From assembly GCF_900456775.1 (NCBI RefSeq), contig NZ_UAUL01000007.1, positions 310,001 through 374,000 of the forward strand: 64,000 nt of DNA, in the 5' to 3' direction. The position numbers and the translations under genes are program-made. Shown piece after piece: positions 32,209-41,330 of this stretch (positions are counted from its first letter, which is position 1; every line of letters starts with the position of its first letter). The notes under the pieces are model-generated. The model did not search any database, was not told the DNA's origin, and was given only the letters and a program-made list of their open reading frames with translations. The DNA is from Sarcina ventriculi. Lineage in GTDB: Bacteria > Bacillota > Clostridia > Clostridiales > Clostridiaceae.

Positions 32209-33033
32209 TTATCTCTGAGTAACCCTTTGTATATGAATTGTTAAATATAACTTTTCATCATTTGACATATCAACTTCTAAAAACTTTTCTATTTTTAACA
32301 TGCAGTTATATGCTTTTTTATATTTTTCTTTCACTTGTTCTAATAAATCATTATCTGATTCAATCATATTATTATCATTTAATCTTTTTAATAAAAATCT
32401 TAAATGTGTAATAAACCTATCATAATTTAATGAATTTTCATCAATTTCTATATTATAAGTATACCTTATTATTGTCATTATTCCTTGAATATACTTGGCT
32501 ATTTTTATAGCATCTAAACTTTCCTTCGATGAACAATTAATTTGAGCATTTATAATATGAAGAGCAATATTACTAGCTTCATCATTTGGAAGTCTTTTTT
32601 TAGTATATTCCTCAATAATATCTAATGCTTTTAACCCTACTTTATATTCTTTATTGTAAAATTTTTTTACTTCCCAACCTAAAATATTGGGTTTGCTAAT
32701 TCCTTCATCATATAAATTTATTGAATGATTTATGTGATCTGTAAGTGTTACATAAATATAATCATTCAATTTAACATTTAAATTTGCCTTAACATATTCA
32801 ATGATATTTGAACATGCCTTAATTTGCTCTATTGGAACATTCTCTAATAAAGATTTAAATCTATCTGATGCATTATTTTCTTTTAAAATAAAAGTCTTTT
32901 CAATTAAATCCTTATCTAAAATATCTCCTGACCTCTTTTTAAAAGCTATTCCACATCCCATTGCTATAATTTCATCTTTATTTTTTTCTTTAGCTAGAAC
33001 TACATTATTATTAAAAATTTTTTTTATAATCAT
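32209..33033 (-). CDS. licT: Transcription antiterminator, BglG/LicT family
   Basis: A 274-residue RNA-binding antiterminator: an N-terminal co-antiterminator domain (IIKKIFNNNVVLAKEKNKDEIIAMGCGIAFKKR pattern, residues 1-55) and two PTS-regulation domains. PRD1 has DHINHSI (about residue 105) and NEASNIALHI; PRD2 has FITHLRFLLKRL and the C-terminal LYLTIHIQRVTQR. BglP phosphorylation inactivates it when no sugar is present. I start at the ATG at 33033, 8 nt after GAGGG; the upstream GTG is less likely. Its target is the RAT 27-57 nt past its stop. Confidence 0.93.
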   Translation of the reverse strand: MIIKKIFNNNVVLAKEKNKDEIIAMGCGIAFKKRSGDILDKDLIEKTFILKENNASDRFKSLLENVPIEQIKACSNIIEYVKANLNVKLNDYIYVTLTDHINHSINLYDEGISKPNILGWEVKKFYNKEYKVGLKALDIIEEYTKKRLPNDEASNIALHIINAQINCSSKESLDAIKIAKYIQGIMTIIRYTYNIEIDENSLNYDRFITHLRFLLKRLNDNNMIESDNDLLEQVKEKYKKAYNCMLKIEKFLEVDMSNDEKLYLTIHIQRVTQR

Positions 33034-33362
33034 CTTTGCAACCCTCACATCTTTTATGCAAACACATAAAACAAAAAAATTTATTAAATGATTATATATT
33101 TTGTAAACGTCTAACTACTTTTAATATACCATTTTTATAATAAATTGTAAATACTGTTTTGTAACTTTTTTATTATTTTTATATATTTAACACTTATCTC
33201 TACTTTCTATTTAAATGGAATTTTATATAAATTTACTTATATAAAAGATTTTAAGGTTCAAAAATCAAATGAATTTTGATTATAACAATATATTCGCATT
33301 GTTAAAATTATTGTTTTACACTAGAATTTATTATAAAAAAATTATATAATTAAAATATGCAT
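33034..33362. other. Gene-free AT-rich region upstream of licT
   Basis: No ORF of note. It contains the licT leader and promoter on the minus strand, and a weak cre-like sequence around 33099-33112 that I do not count. Nothing else could be supported. Confidence 0.5.
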
Positions 33363-33390
33363 TTGACATATACATTTTTTCGTATATAAT
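33363..33390 (+). promoter_or_regulatory. Consensus sigma-A promoter of an orphan transcript
   Basis: Perfect TTGACA (33363-33368) and perfect TATAAT (33385-33390), 16 bp apart, predicting a start near 33397 on the + strand. No coding gene follows on that strand for more than 1.3 kb. Confidence 0.7.
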
Positions 33391-33396
33391 ATAATT

Positions 33397-33625
33397 ATAG
33401 AAAATAATTATTAAATAATATTTTCTATGTTTAAATAACGTTTATTATTAAATCATAAAATTTTACTTAAAGCAAAATAGAAATTTTCGCTTTATAAAAC
33501 AACTTAACTTATAATTAATAATTCCTAATAATTCACACTTATTACTAAGTATAGAGTTTTAATATATTCTATTCTCTATATTACTGCCAGAAAAGACCAT
33601 GAATAAATTCATGGTCTTTTTATTA
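33397..33625 (+). ncRNA. Candidate small RNA, about 225 nt
   Basis: The unit runs from the promoter above to a strong intrinsic terminator (AAAAGACCATGAA/TTCATGGTCTTTT then T run, 33591-33625). Two further hairpins lie within it: AAGCAAAAT/ATTTTCGCTT (33470-33493) and TATAGAG/CTCTATA (33551-33580). The only ATGs give 3-codon frames or fall in the terminator, and no Shine-Dalgarno is present. It matches no riboswitch or RNA family I recognise. Target and function unknown. Confidence 0.6.
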
Positions 33626-33661
33626 TTTTAATTAAGTCGAAATGTATTTATTATATAGAAA

Positions 33662-34585
33662 TTATACAATTTTTTTTGATTTTAACATTTTTAATCTAAT
33701 TGTCTTTACATCAATCCCAAAAAATTCAGCATATTTTTCTATTTCTTTATTATAATTTCTAAAATATCCTATAATAAACCTATAAAACTTTTTAGAAAAA
33801 GGATATTTATATATCATTTCTTGAGATTTCTCCCTAATTTTATCCTTTTTTATTTCTCCATCAATTAACTTATAATAAATATTATTTGCTTCTTTTTTAC
33901 CTTTATTATCATAAAAAGCATTTATTTCATACCCTTTTTTTTCATTTATTATATCTATAATTGCATAATGGATACTAAAAACATCTTTGTATATACCCTT
34001 CTTTAATTTTTCTTTCGTTTCTATATCTTTAAAAATTTTTGTCATTTTATTATTAATTTTTATATCTAATTTTATATTTTCAAAAACGTTTCCAATAATA
34101 CTTCCAATCTCATAAAGTACTTCCAAAAACTTTGACTCTAAAGATTCCTCAATAGATTTATATCCTCTACCACTAGACCTTACTAAACCCTTTTTTACAA
34201 CTCTTCTAACCCGTCTATTCCTTCTTTTATATTTACTATCCATAAGATTATTATATTGCTCTTTTAAATTTAAGAAACTTCTTTTGAAATTTCCTAAGTA
34301 ATTTTTACTATATTTCTCAAAGCAATTAAAATCTATGTTATTTATGCCTGCACTTTTTAAAACATAAAAACCTTTTTCTAAAGCATTATTTATAACCTTA
34401 AGCCCATCTTTATTACCTCGTATCATAAAATCATCAAGGCTTGTATACTTTTTATTAAATTTATTAATGAAATTTTGCGAGCTATCTAATGCTTCTTTAT
34501 AAAATATATTTCTTATATCAATATATAATTTTTCCTCATCTTTAAAAGTTACATTTTTCCCTAACACATTAAAAGTTTTACTCAT
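33662..34585 (-). CDS. Hypothetical protein, 307 aa
   Basis: I do not recognise this protein. It is very Lys/Asn-rich and predicted helical, with a strongly basic patch (KYKRRNRRVRRVVKKG, about residues 140-155) that could bind nucleic acid or a membrane. The C-terminus (YPFSKKFYRFIIGYFRNY...IEKYAEFFGIDVKTIRL) resembles a repeat ending seen in several clostridial proteins of unknown role. No signal peptide or membrane segment. Divergent from the MATE gene with a palindrome in the shared region, so the two may be co-regulated. Weak ribosome-binding site. Confidence 0.65.
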   Translation of the reverse strand: MSKTFNVLGKNVTFKDEEKLYIDIRNIFYKEALDSSQNFINKFNKKYTSLDDFMIRGNKDGLKVINNALEKGFYVLKSAGINNIDFNCFEKYSKNYLGNFKRSFLNLKEQYNNLMDSKYKRRNRRVRRVVKKGLVRSSGRGYKSIEESLESKFLEVLYEIGSIIGNVFENIKLDIKINNKMTKIFKDIETKEKLKKGIYKDVFSIHYAIIDIINEKKGYEINAFYDNKGKKEANNIYYKLIDGEIKKDKIREKSQEMIYKYPFSKKFYRFIIGYFRNYNKEIEKYAEFFGIDVKTIRLKMLKSKKIV

Positions 34586-34679
34586 AAAACCATTCCATTC
34601 TTAAATCTTTTCTTAAATTTTATCATATTTTTACTTATAAATCTATAAAGTTGATTAGCATTAACAATTTATTAAATAT

Positions 34680-34695
34680 TGTTTACAAGTAAACA
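34680..34695. promoter_or_regulatory. Palindromic operator candidate before the MATE gene
   Basis: TGTTTACAAGTAAACA, a 16-bp inverted repeat, overlaps the -35 of a predicted promoter (TTGTTT, 17 bp, TATAAT at 34702-34707) reading into the MATE gene. It also lies in the region shared with the divergent hypothetical gene. Confidence 0.5.
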
Positions 34696-34745
34696 TTAGT
34701 TTATAATAATAATTGTTGCTTATTAACTATACAAAGGAGAAATAT

Positions 34746-36098
34746 ATGAATAGAGAATATTTACTAGGTGAAGAAAAATTACATAAAGCCATTTTTGTTT
34801 TAACCCTTCCTGCTACATTATCTGCACTTTCCACAGTCATTTATAATATTATAGATACTATTTTTATAGGTAAATATGTAGGGGATGTGGGCATAGCCGC
34901 TATATCTATTTATCTTCCTATTCAAATGATTATTTCAGCTTCAACACTTCTTTTTGCATCTGGCATAGGTTCTTTTATTTCAAGACAAATAGGTGCAAAA
35001 CACTATGATAAAGCTGAAGAATCCATAGGAACTCTTTTTGCTTTTATAACTACTCTTGCTATAATTTTATGTATTTTAGGAGTATCTTTTCCAAAACAAA
35101 TTGTAGAATTATTTTCTGCTGAAGGTAGCATTATTCCATATGCTACAAACTATGCTAGAATGATGTTTATAGGGACACTATTTTTTCCTCTTTGTTTAGC
35201 ATCAAATAATGTTATGAGAGCAGAAGGTAGCGCTAACTATTCAATGTATGGAACAGTAATTAGTATTGTTTCTAATATAATTTTAGATTATATATTCATA
35301 GTTCTTTTAAGATGGGGAGTTACAGGTGCTGGACTTGCCACAACATTATCAAAATTTATAAACTTCCTTTATATAGTTTATTATTTTAAATTTAAAGCTA
35401 TGTTAAAAATTAGAACTAGATATATAAGATATAATATTGATATGCTAAAAAAAGCTATTCCTATTGGATTTTCAACATTTTTAAATCAACTTACAGGAAG
35501 TATCTCAATTGTTCTTTTAAATAATGTCTTATATTCTTTAGGGAGCACAGAATCTGTTGCAATTTATGGAATAGTTTATAAATTAACTTCACTTATTCAA
35601 AGGTCGGCTGGTGGATTTTCAAGAGGTTCTCAACCTTTAATTGGATATAATTTTGGTGCTAAAAACTTTAAAAGGATAAAAGACGCCGTAAAGTTTAGTG
35701 CTATAATTTCAACCTCCATATGCTTAATAGCTACAATTATTATGATTATTCTTTCTAAAGATTTTGTGGCTATGTTCACTAACGATTTATCATTAATAAA
35801 TAATTGTAGCCATGTTCTTAGAATTACTCTTTTAGCTTCACCTCTTCTTGGCGTATATTTTTTATCTATTGCTTTTTATAGGGCTATTGGATATGCAAAA
35901 CAATCTATAATTCTATCAATGTTAAGAAGAATTATCTTTTTTATACCAATGCTTTATATACTTCCTTATGTATTTAACTTAGGGGTATTAGGCGTTTGGA
36001 TAGCACTACCTTTATCTAATCTTATTGCATCTTTAGTTGCAATATACTTTTTAATCAAAGATTCAAAATTTACTAAAAAAATAAAGTTATATAAATAA
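34746..36098 (+). CDS. MATE-family efflux transporter
   Basis: A 450-residue multidrug and toxin extrusion type protein with about twelve membrane spans in two halves. Seen: LPATLSALSTVIYNIIDTIFIGKYVG in helix 1-2, GIGSFISRQIGA, and GFSRGSQPLIGYNFGAKNFKR in the second half. It is expected to export cationic compounds using Na+ or H+. I start at 34746 because AAAGGAGAA lies directly upstream; the frame upstream has no site. Followed by a terminator, so monocistronic. Confidence 0.88.
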   Translation: MNREYLLGEEKLHKAIFVLTLPATLSALSTVIYNIIDTIFIGKYVGDVGIAAISIYLPIQMIISASTLLFASGIGSFISRQIGAKHYDKAEESIGTLFAFITTLAIILCILGVSFPKQIVELFSAEGSIIPYATNYARMMFIGTLFFPLCLASNNVMRAEGSANYSMYGTVISIVSNIILDYIFIVLLRWGVTGAGLATTLSKFINFLYIVYYFKFKAMLKIRTRYIRYNIDMLKKAIPIGFSTFLNQLTGSISIVLLNNVLYSLGSTESVAIYGIVYKLTSLIQRSAGGFSRGSQPLIGYNFGAKNFKRIKDAVKFSAIISTSICLIATIIMIILSKDFVAMFTNDLSLINNCSHVLRITLLASPLLGVYFLSIAFYRAIGYAKQSIILSMLRRIIFFIPMLYILPYVFNLGVLGVWIALPLSNLIASLVAIYFLIKDSKFTKKIKLYK

Positions 36099-36107
36099 TT
36101 TATAAGT

Positions 36108-36145
36108 AAAAAATCACAATATATGTTTAGATACTGTGATTTTTT
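36108..36145. terminator. Bidirectional terminator, MATE / Mn-catalase
   Basis: AAAAAATCACA and TGTGATTTTTT, 11-bp stem between converging genes. Confidence 0.85.
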
Positions 36146-36158
36146 ATCTTATATTTAA

Positions 36159-36836
36159 TTATTTATCTCTTCTTGGATTTTCAAATGATACTGGTGTTGG
36201 ATTTGGCGCTTCATGTTTTGGTCCTGGTGATGATAAATCAAAATAAAGCTTAGAATCTTCAGTAATTCCAAAATCTTTATTTGAACCACTATTTTGAACT
36301 TTATTTAAAGCTTCTCTAAATAAAGCATTATGTGCTTCTTCCCTATTAAGTAAAAAGTCTATTGTTTCTCTTACATATTTATCTTCTATTTGACGATATA
36401 AATATTCATAAACTACCTTTGCCCTTTGTTCTGATGCAATATTTGCAAGAAGGTCAGCAACTAAATCCCCTGTTACTGTTACATAATCTGCTGTCCAAGA
36501 ATATCCTGATGCATTCGCTAAAACTGGTGATAATCCGTTTGTTACATGAGGTTCTATTCCACCAACTCCAACAGCTTCGTAATTCACATCATGACCATTT
36601 AATAAATTTATAGTTTGAGCTACCATTTCCATATGGCTAAGCTCTTCCGCACCTATATCTAAAAACAAATCTTTAATCTCTTTATCCTTTATTCTAAAAC
36701 TTTGAGATATGTATTGTAGTGCTGCCTTTAATTCTCCATTGCAACCTCCTAATTGTTCTTGCATTAATACTGCATATTGAGGATTTGGCTTTTCCACTTT
36801 TACCTCATGTAATAATTGCTTTTCATGTTTAAACAT
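36159..36836 (-). CDS. Manganese catalase
   Basis: A 225-residue ferritin-like di-manganese protein (Mn-catalase/CotJC group). Metal-ligand helices are visible: GGCNGELKAALQYISQSF, GAEELSHMEMVAQT, IASEQRAKVVYEYLYRQ and NREEAHNALFREAL. It removes hydrogen peroxide without haem, fitting an anaerobe. CotJC homologues sit in the spore coat, so coat location is possible; no cotJA/JB partners are nearby. Good AGGAGGAAT site. A hairpin at 36938-36967 lies upstream. Confidence 0.88.
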   Translation of the reverse strand: MFKHEKQLLHEVKVEKPNPQYAVLMQEQLGGCNGELKAALQYISQSFRIKDKEIKDLFLDIGAEELSHMEMVAQTINLLNGHDVNYEAVGVGGIEPHVTNGLSPVLANASGYSWTADYVTVTGDLVADLLANIASEQRAKVVYEYLYRQIEDKYVRETIDFLLNREEAHNALFREALNKVQNSGSNKDFGITEDSKLYFDLSSPGPKHEAPNPTPVSFENPRRDK

Positions 36837-36937
36837 AAAATAATTCCTCCTAAAATATAAATTCCTATTTCTTAGGATTTCACATTATTATGGATTTATT
36901 CCTATCATCAGTAAATATCATAATACATATTTAAAAA

Positions 36938-36967
36938 CACTATTTAATATCTACTCATTAAATAGTG
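36938..36967. terminator. Hairpin between Mn-catalase and the PucR-type gene
   Basis: CACTATTTAAT and ATTAAATAGTG form a perfect 11-bp stem with a T run on the minus strand (GTGTTTTT). It is upstream of both divergent genes, so it is not a normal gene terminator. It could end an antisense or short transcript, or be an attenuator. Confidence 0.45.
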
Positions 36968-37118
36968 CTTACTTTTTTGTTTTACTTATTAATCTCTATT
37001 ACTTTAAATTTTATGTTTTTATATTTTTCAAACTTTTCTTTTACTACCTATTAACTTAAATTACTCTAAAAAATTTAATATTTTAGCTGTAACAAAAGAC
37101 ATTGATAAAAATTTTTCC

Positions 37119-38432
37119 TTGCTCCAATTAAAAACTAATTTTTCATTAGAAAAAATTTATATTCTAATCTCTGAATTTTTAATGAAAAAACAACAACTCT
37201 ACATAAAAAAATATACTATATTTAATAGTATAACTAATGATTTTGAGATTTACGAAATCTTAAATATAGCTGAAAATTATTTAAATAATCCAATACTAAT
37301 CTTAGATACTAGCTATAAAATTTTAGGACTTTCTAAACTTGCAACACTACTTCATGATTCTATAAATAACCATAATGAAAATTATTATTTAGTTTCTAAA
37401 ATTATTGAAAACATTAAAGAAGATAATTGTATGAACACAGTATATAACTCCACTGAAGCATTTTTTCACTTTACTAACGAAAAACTTATCTTTTGTGGAA
37501 TAAAAACAAATGAAATAACGACAGCGTATATTTGTGTTGTAAAAAAATATAGAGATTTTGACTTTGATGATTTAAATCTTGTAAATACTCTATCTAAAAC
37601 ATTATCTATACAAATTCAAAAGAATAATTTATTTATAAGTACCTCGGGTTTAGAGGAAGAATACTATCTTATTGATTTATTAGAAAACAAAGTAGATGAT
37701 ATAGATTATGTAAAAGAAAGACTATCTCAAACAAATTTTAAGATAAAGGATAACCTATTTTTAGTGGCAATTCCTTTTAAACAAATGTATAAAGATTATA
37801 GGCACAACTTTGGCTTAAAACAGTTAATAAGCAGTATTAAAAGCATTCTTCTAAATTCCATTACAACCTATATTGATAATAAAATTATATTTCTTGTAAG
37901 TAAAAACTCTGAAAAATTGTTTTCTTGTGATGTTGAAACTCAATTTTTAAATTTTTTAAAACTAAATCATCTAAAATCTGGAATTAGTATGCCCTTTGAA
38001 AATATTTTAGAAACAAGAGAATTTTATAAACAAAGCATAAATGTTTTAAATATAGTTGAAAATTTATGTTCTAAAGATTATATTTTTTATTTTGAGGATT
38101 ACTTAGAATATTATTGGTTTAACTTATCAGTAAATAATAAAAATCAAATCAACATAAAAAACTTAATACACCCATATATAAAAAAAATTATCATTAATGA
38201 TAAAAAGCATAATACTGAACTTTTAAAAACTTTAATTACTTATTTAGAATACAACAGAAATTCAAACATAGCATCAAAAGTTTTAAAAATTCATAACAGT
38301 ACCTTTTTTTATAGATTCCATAAAATAGAAGCATTGCTTAACATATCATTATCAGACAGCGATATCTTATTTAGATTAGAATTATCATTAAAATTGTTAA
38401 AGTATATAAATAAAGATATATCAAGTTTTTGA
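37119..38432 (+). CDS. PucR/CdaR-type transcriptional regulator
   Basis: About 437 residues. The C-terminal 60 form the PucR helix-turn-helix (LKTLITYLEYNRNSNIASKVLKIHNSTFFYRFHKIEALL). The region before it resembles the GGDEF-like domain of CdaR proteins, and the N-terminus carries a sensor-like domain. The start is uncertain: the TTG at 37119 and the ATG at 37182 both lack a Shine-Dalgarno. Effector and targets unknown; the adjacent pdx genes and Mn-catalase are not obvious targets. The stop codon lies inside its terminator. Confidence 0.72.
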   Translation: MLQLKTNFSLEKIYILISEFLMKKQQLYIKKYTIFNSITNDFEIYEILNIAENYLNNPILILDTSYKILGLSKLATLLHDSINNHNENYYLVSKIIENIKEDNCMNTVYNSTEAFFHFTNEKLIFCGIKTNEITTAYICVVKKYRDFDFDDLNLVNTLSKTLSIQIQKNNLFISTSGLEEEYYLIDLLENKVDDIDYVKERLSQTNFKIKDNLFLVAIPFKQMYKDYRHNFGLKQLISSIKSILLNSITTYIDNKIIFLVSKNSEKLFSCDVETQFLNFLKLNHLKSGISMPFENILETREFYKQSINVLNIVENLCSKDYIFYFEDYLEYYWFNLSVNNKNQINIKNLIHPYIKKIIINDKKHNTELLKTLITYLEYNRNSNIASKVLKIHNSTFFYRFHKIEALLNISLSDSDILFRLELSLKLLKYINKDISSF

Positions 38433-38444
38433 TATATCTTTATT
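38409..38444 (+). terminator. Terminator overlapping the PucR-type stop codon
   Basis: AATAAAGATATATCAA and TTGATATATCTTTATT form a 16-bp stem; the TGA stop (38430-38432) is within it. Confidence 0.8.
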
Positions 38445-38505
38445 ACAAAGTTTTAACTTATAAAAATTATACAATTATTCTGTAAATAATAATATCTTAT
38501 TTAGA

Positions 38506-39066
38506 TTAACCACAAATACTTAAAAAATATTTCATAAAAGTTGAATCTTCTGTAAGTTCTGGATGAAAAGATGTTGCTATAATATTCTTTTCTTTAACAG
38601 CAACAATTCTATCCTTAACCTTGCATAAAACTTCTATATTTTCTCCAACTTCCTCTACATAAGGAGCCCTTATAAATACAAGTTCCATTTCATTCTCTAT
38701 CCCTTTAACTTTATGAAATTCACTAAAGCTATCTAATTGCCTTCCAAAAGCATTTCTCTTAACCTTTATATTCATAAGATTTAAATGGCTATTTTCTCCC
38801 TCAATTTCTTTTGCTAAAAGTATCATTCCGGCACAAGTTCCAAAGGTAGGAAGCCCTTCTTCTATTTTTCTTTTTAGAGGTTTTAAAAGATTTGTTATCC
38901 TTAAAAGTTTTCCCATAGTTGTACTTTCTCCACCAGGTAATATTATTCCATCTAACCCTTCTAAATCCTCTTCTTTTTTAACCTCTATAGCATCATGACC
39001 TAAAGCTTCTATCTGTTTTATATGTTCTATAACTCCTCCTTGGAAAGCCAAAACTCCAATTTTCAC
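38506..39066 (-). CDS. pdxT: Pyridoxal 5'-phosphate synthase glutaminase subunit
   Basis: A 186-residue class I glutaminase that supplies ammonia to PdxS. Seen: IGVLAFQGGVIEHI, LPGGESTTMGKLL, the catalytic cysteine in TFGTCAGMILLA (Cys78), and the catalytic His/Glu in SFHPELTED near the C-terminus. It starts 3 nt after the pdxS stop; the two form the usual PLP synthase operon. Confidence 0.97.
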   Translation of the reverse strand: MKIGVLAFQGGVIEHIKQIEALGHDAIEVKKEEDLEGLDGIILPGGESTTMGKLLRITNLLKPLKRKIEEGLPTFGTCAGMILLAKEIEGENSHLNLMNIKVKRNAFGRQLDSFSEFHKVKGIENEMELVFIRAPYVEEVGENIEVLCKVKDRIVAVKEKNIIATSFHPELTEDSTFMKYFLSICG

Positions 39067-39069
39067 AGC

Positions 39070-39939
39070 CTACCATCCTCTTTCTTCATATCTAGTTTCT
39101 AATTCATTAGCATTTATTCCAAACATTGCTTCTCCTAAATCCTCAGAAACCTCAGCTAACTTTTTAGGATCATTATAATATGTTGTTGCTAAAACAATTG
39201 CTCTTGCTCTTTTCTCAGGATTATCTGATTTAAATATACCAGAGCCTACAAATACACCCTCACTTCCAAGTTGCATCATAAGAGCAGCATCTGCTGGAGT
39301 TGCAACCCCACCTGCTGCAAAGTTTACTACTGGAAGCTTCCCTGTTTCATGAACCTCTTTCACTAAATCATAAGGTGCTCCATAATTTTTAGCTAAAGTC
39401 ATAAGTTCTTCCTCAGTAGAGTTTTGAATTTCTTTTATTTGCTTAGTCATTGTTCTCATATGTGTTACAGCTTGTACTATGTCACCAGTTCCAGCTTCAC
39501 CCTTAGTTCTTATCATTGAAGCACCTTCCCCTATTCTTCTCAATGCTTCATCAATATTTGTTGCACCACATACAAAAGGCACTTTAAAATCACTCTTAAT
39601 TATATGATATTTATCATCAGCAGGAGTTAAAACTTCACTTTCATCTATAAAATCAACTTCTAAAGCTTCTAAAATTTGAGCTTCTACAAAATGACCTATC
39701 CTAACCTTAGCCATTACAGGAATTGAAACAGCTTCTTGAATTTCTTTAATCATTTTTGGATCTGACATTCTAGCCACTCCACCTTGCTTTCTTATATCAG
39801 ATGGAACTCTTTCAAGTGCCATAACTGCACAAGCACCAGCTTTCTCAGCAATAATAGCCTCTTCTTTATTAGTGACATCCATTATTACTCCACCTTTAAG
39901 CATTTGTGCTAGATTTTTATTAATTGATTCTCTACTCAT
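39070..39939 (-). CDS. pdxS: Pyridoxal 5'-phosphate synthase subunit
   Basis: A 289-residue TIM-barrel synthase that makes PLP from ribose-5-phosphate, glyceraldehyde-3-phosphate and ammonia. Characteristic blocks: [15 protein letters not shown], the catalytic lysine in [10 protein letters not shown] (Lys81 region), [27 protein letters not shown] and [31 protein letters not shown] precedes the ATG. No pdxR regulator is adjacent, so regulation is unknown. Confidence 0.97.
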   Translation of the reverse strand: MSRESINKNLAQMLKGGVIMDVTNKEEAIIAEKAGACAVMALERVPSDIRKQGGVARMSDPKMIKEIQEAVSIPVMAKVRIGHFVEAQILEALEVDFIDESEVLTPADDKYHIIKSDFKVPFVCGATNIDEALRRIGEGASMIRTKGEAGTGDIVQAVTHMRTMTKQIKEIQNSTEEELMTLAKNYGAPYDLVKEVHETGKLPVVNFAAGGVATPADAALMMQLGSEGVFVGSGIFKSDNPEKRARAIVLATTYYNDPKKLAEVSEDLGEAMFGINANELETRYEERGW

Positions 39940-40025
39940 AGTTTTCCCCCATTTTTTTACAATTACTTATTTTATATAAATATATCATAAAATAAAATAA
40001 ATACACAAATGTATGGGTACAATAT

Positions 40026-40069
40026 TAATGCCTTATTTATGTATTCTTCTATACTAAATAAGGCATTAT
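40026..40069 (-). terminator. Terminator of the old-yellow-enzyme gene
   Basis: TAATGCCTTATTTA and TAAATAAGGCATTA, perfect 14-bp stem just past the stop codon. Confidence 0.85.
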
Positions 40070-40077
40070 AACATTAT

Positions 40078-41187
40078 TTATTTTTCTATCTCAAACCAAC
40101 CCTCAGACGCTTCTAACATCGTCATCATCTTTTTAGGTATTTTTTGTTTTTCTAAATTATTAGCATGAACAACAGTTTCTATTTTTTCATTATTTTTTAC
40201 TTTATTAACCCAATCTGGATCAGTAATAATTACATGACCTAAAGCAATTAAATCATACCCCACATTTTCTAATGCATCATTAGCATCTTCTTTTGTATAA
40301 ATACTTCCAACACCTATTAAAGGCTTTCTTCCACCTATTTTTTCTAAAATAAGTTTTCCTATAATTCTCTTGTCATCTTTATCTCTAATTGATGTGTTAT
40401 TATATTTACTTAATGAAATATGTAGATAATCTATCTCTTCATTCGCTAAAGTATCAACTAAATAAAGAGTATCATCTAAAGTTATTCCTGGATTTTCTAA
40501 TTCCTCAGGTGAAAATCTATAACCTATTATAAAGTCTTCTTTACCAAAATCTTTTTTAGCTTTATTTACTGCTTTTACAATTTCTAAAAGGAATTTAATT
40601 CTCTTTTCTCTGCTTCCTCCCCATTGATCATTTCTTCTATTTGAGTGTGGTGAGAAGAATTGTTGAATTAAATATGTATTCGCTCCATGAATTTCAACTC
40701 CATCAAACCCAGCTTCTATGGCTCTTCTTGTAGTTTCATAAAATCCATCTATAAGGTCTAAAATTTCTTCATTTGTAAGTTCTCTTGGCGCTTTTAAAGA
40801 TTCCATAGGCCCAAACAAATTATAATTTGGCTTAACAGCAGATGCACTTACAAGCTCTCCTTTAGTCGGGTCTGCCATTCTTCCTGCATGAAATATTTGA
40901 AGCACTGCCTTAGCTCCTTGCGACTTTATGGCATCTGCCATTTTTTTTAATGAAGGGATAAATTTATCATCACCTGCATAAAATTCATCTTTAAAACCCT
41001 GACCATTAGGCTTGAAAAATGTACAACCTGTTATGACCATTCCTAAATCCTTTGCTCTCACTTTATAGTAATCAGCTTCATCATCTGCAACTGTTAAATC
41101 ATCATTAGACGCACAAGTTGTCATAGGTGCCATTACTAATTTATTTCTTAAAGTAACTTTATCATTTAATTTAAATTCATTAAACAT
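40078..41187 (-). CDS. NADH:flavin oxidoreductase, old yellow enzyme type
   Basis: A 369-residue FMN barrel of the OYE family without the C-terminal iron-sulfur/FAD part of dienoyl-CoA reductases. Seen: LVMAPMTTCASND, LQIFHAGRMADP, GFDGVEIHGANTYLIQQFFSPHSN with the substrate-binding His/Asn pair, and NRRNDQWGGSREKRIKFLLE. It reduces activated C=C bonds or nitro groups with NAD(P)H; natural substrate unknown. Strong AGGAGGGG site. Monocistronic. Confidence 0.88.
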   Translation of the reverse strand: MFNEFKLNDKVTLRNKLVMAPMTTCASNDDLTVADDEADYYKVRAKDLGMVITGCTFFKPNGQGFKDEFYAGDDKFIPSLKKMADAIKSQGAKAVLQIFHAGRMADPTKGELVSASAVKPNYNLFGPMESLKAPRELTNEEILDLIDGFYETTRRAIEAGFDGVEIHGANTYLIQQFFSPHSNRRNDQWGGSREKRIKFLLEIVKAVNKAKKDFGKEDFIIGYRFSPEELENPGITLDDTLYLVDTLANEEIDYLHISLSKYNNTSIRDKDDKRIIGKLILEKIGGRKPLIGVGSIYTKEDANDALENVGYDLIALGHVIITDPDWVNKVKNNEKIETVVHANNLEKQKIPKKMMTMLEASEGWFEIEK

Positions 41188-41299
41188 AAAACCCCTCCTT
41201 GTTCTTTTCTTATTTAGTTTGTTTATTTTAATTTTTATTATTCCAAATGTATAGCCCCTAACAAAAACTTTATTTAATATTAAAAAACAAAAAAATAAA

Positions 41300-41323
41300 A
41301 GACTATCTTTTTAAGATAGTCAA
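41300..41323 (-). terminator. Terminator of the second MATE gene
   Basis: GACTATCTT-TTT-AAGATAGTC with flanking T-rich tail on the minus strand. Confidence 0.85.
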
Positions 41324-41330
41324 AATTCAT

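Noticed and set aside
33099-33112. cre-like sequence TGTAAACGTCTAAC upstream of licT
   Set aside because: Three mismatches, including conserved end positions.
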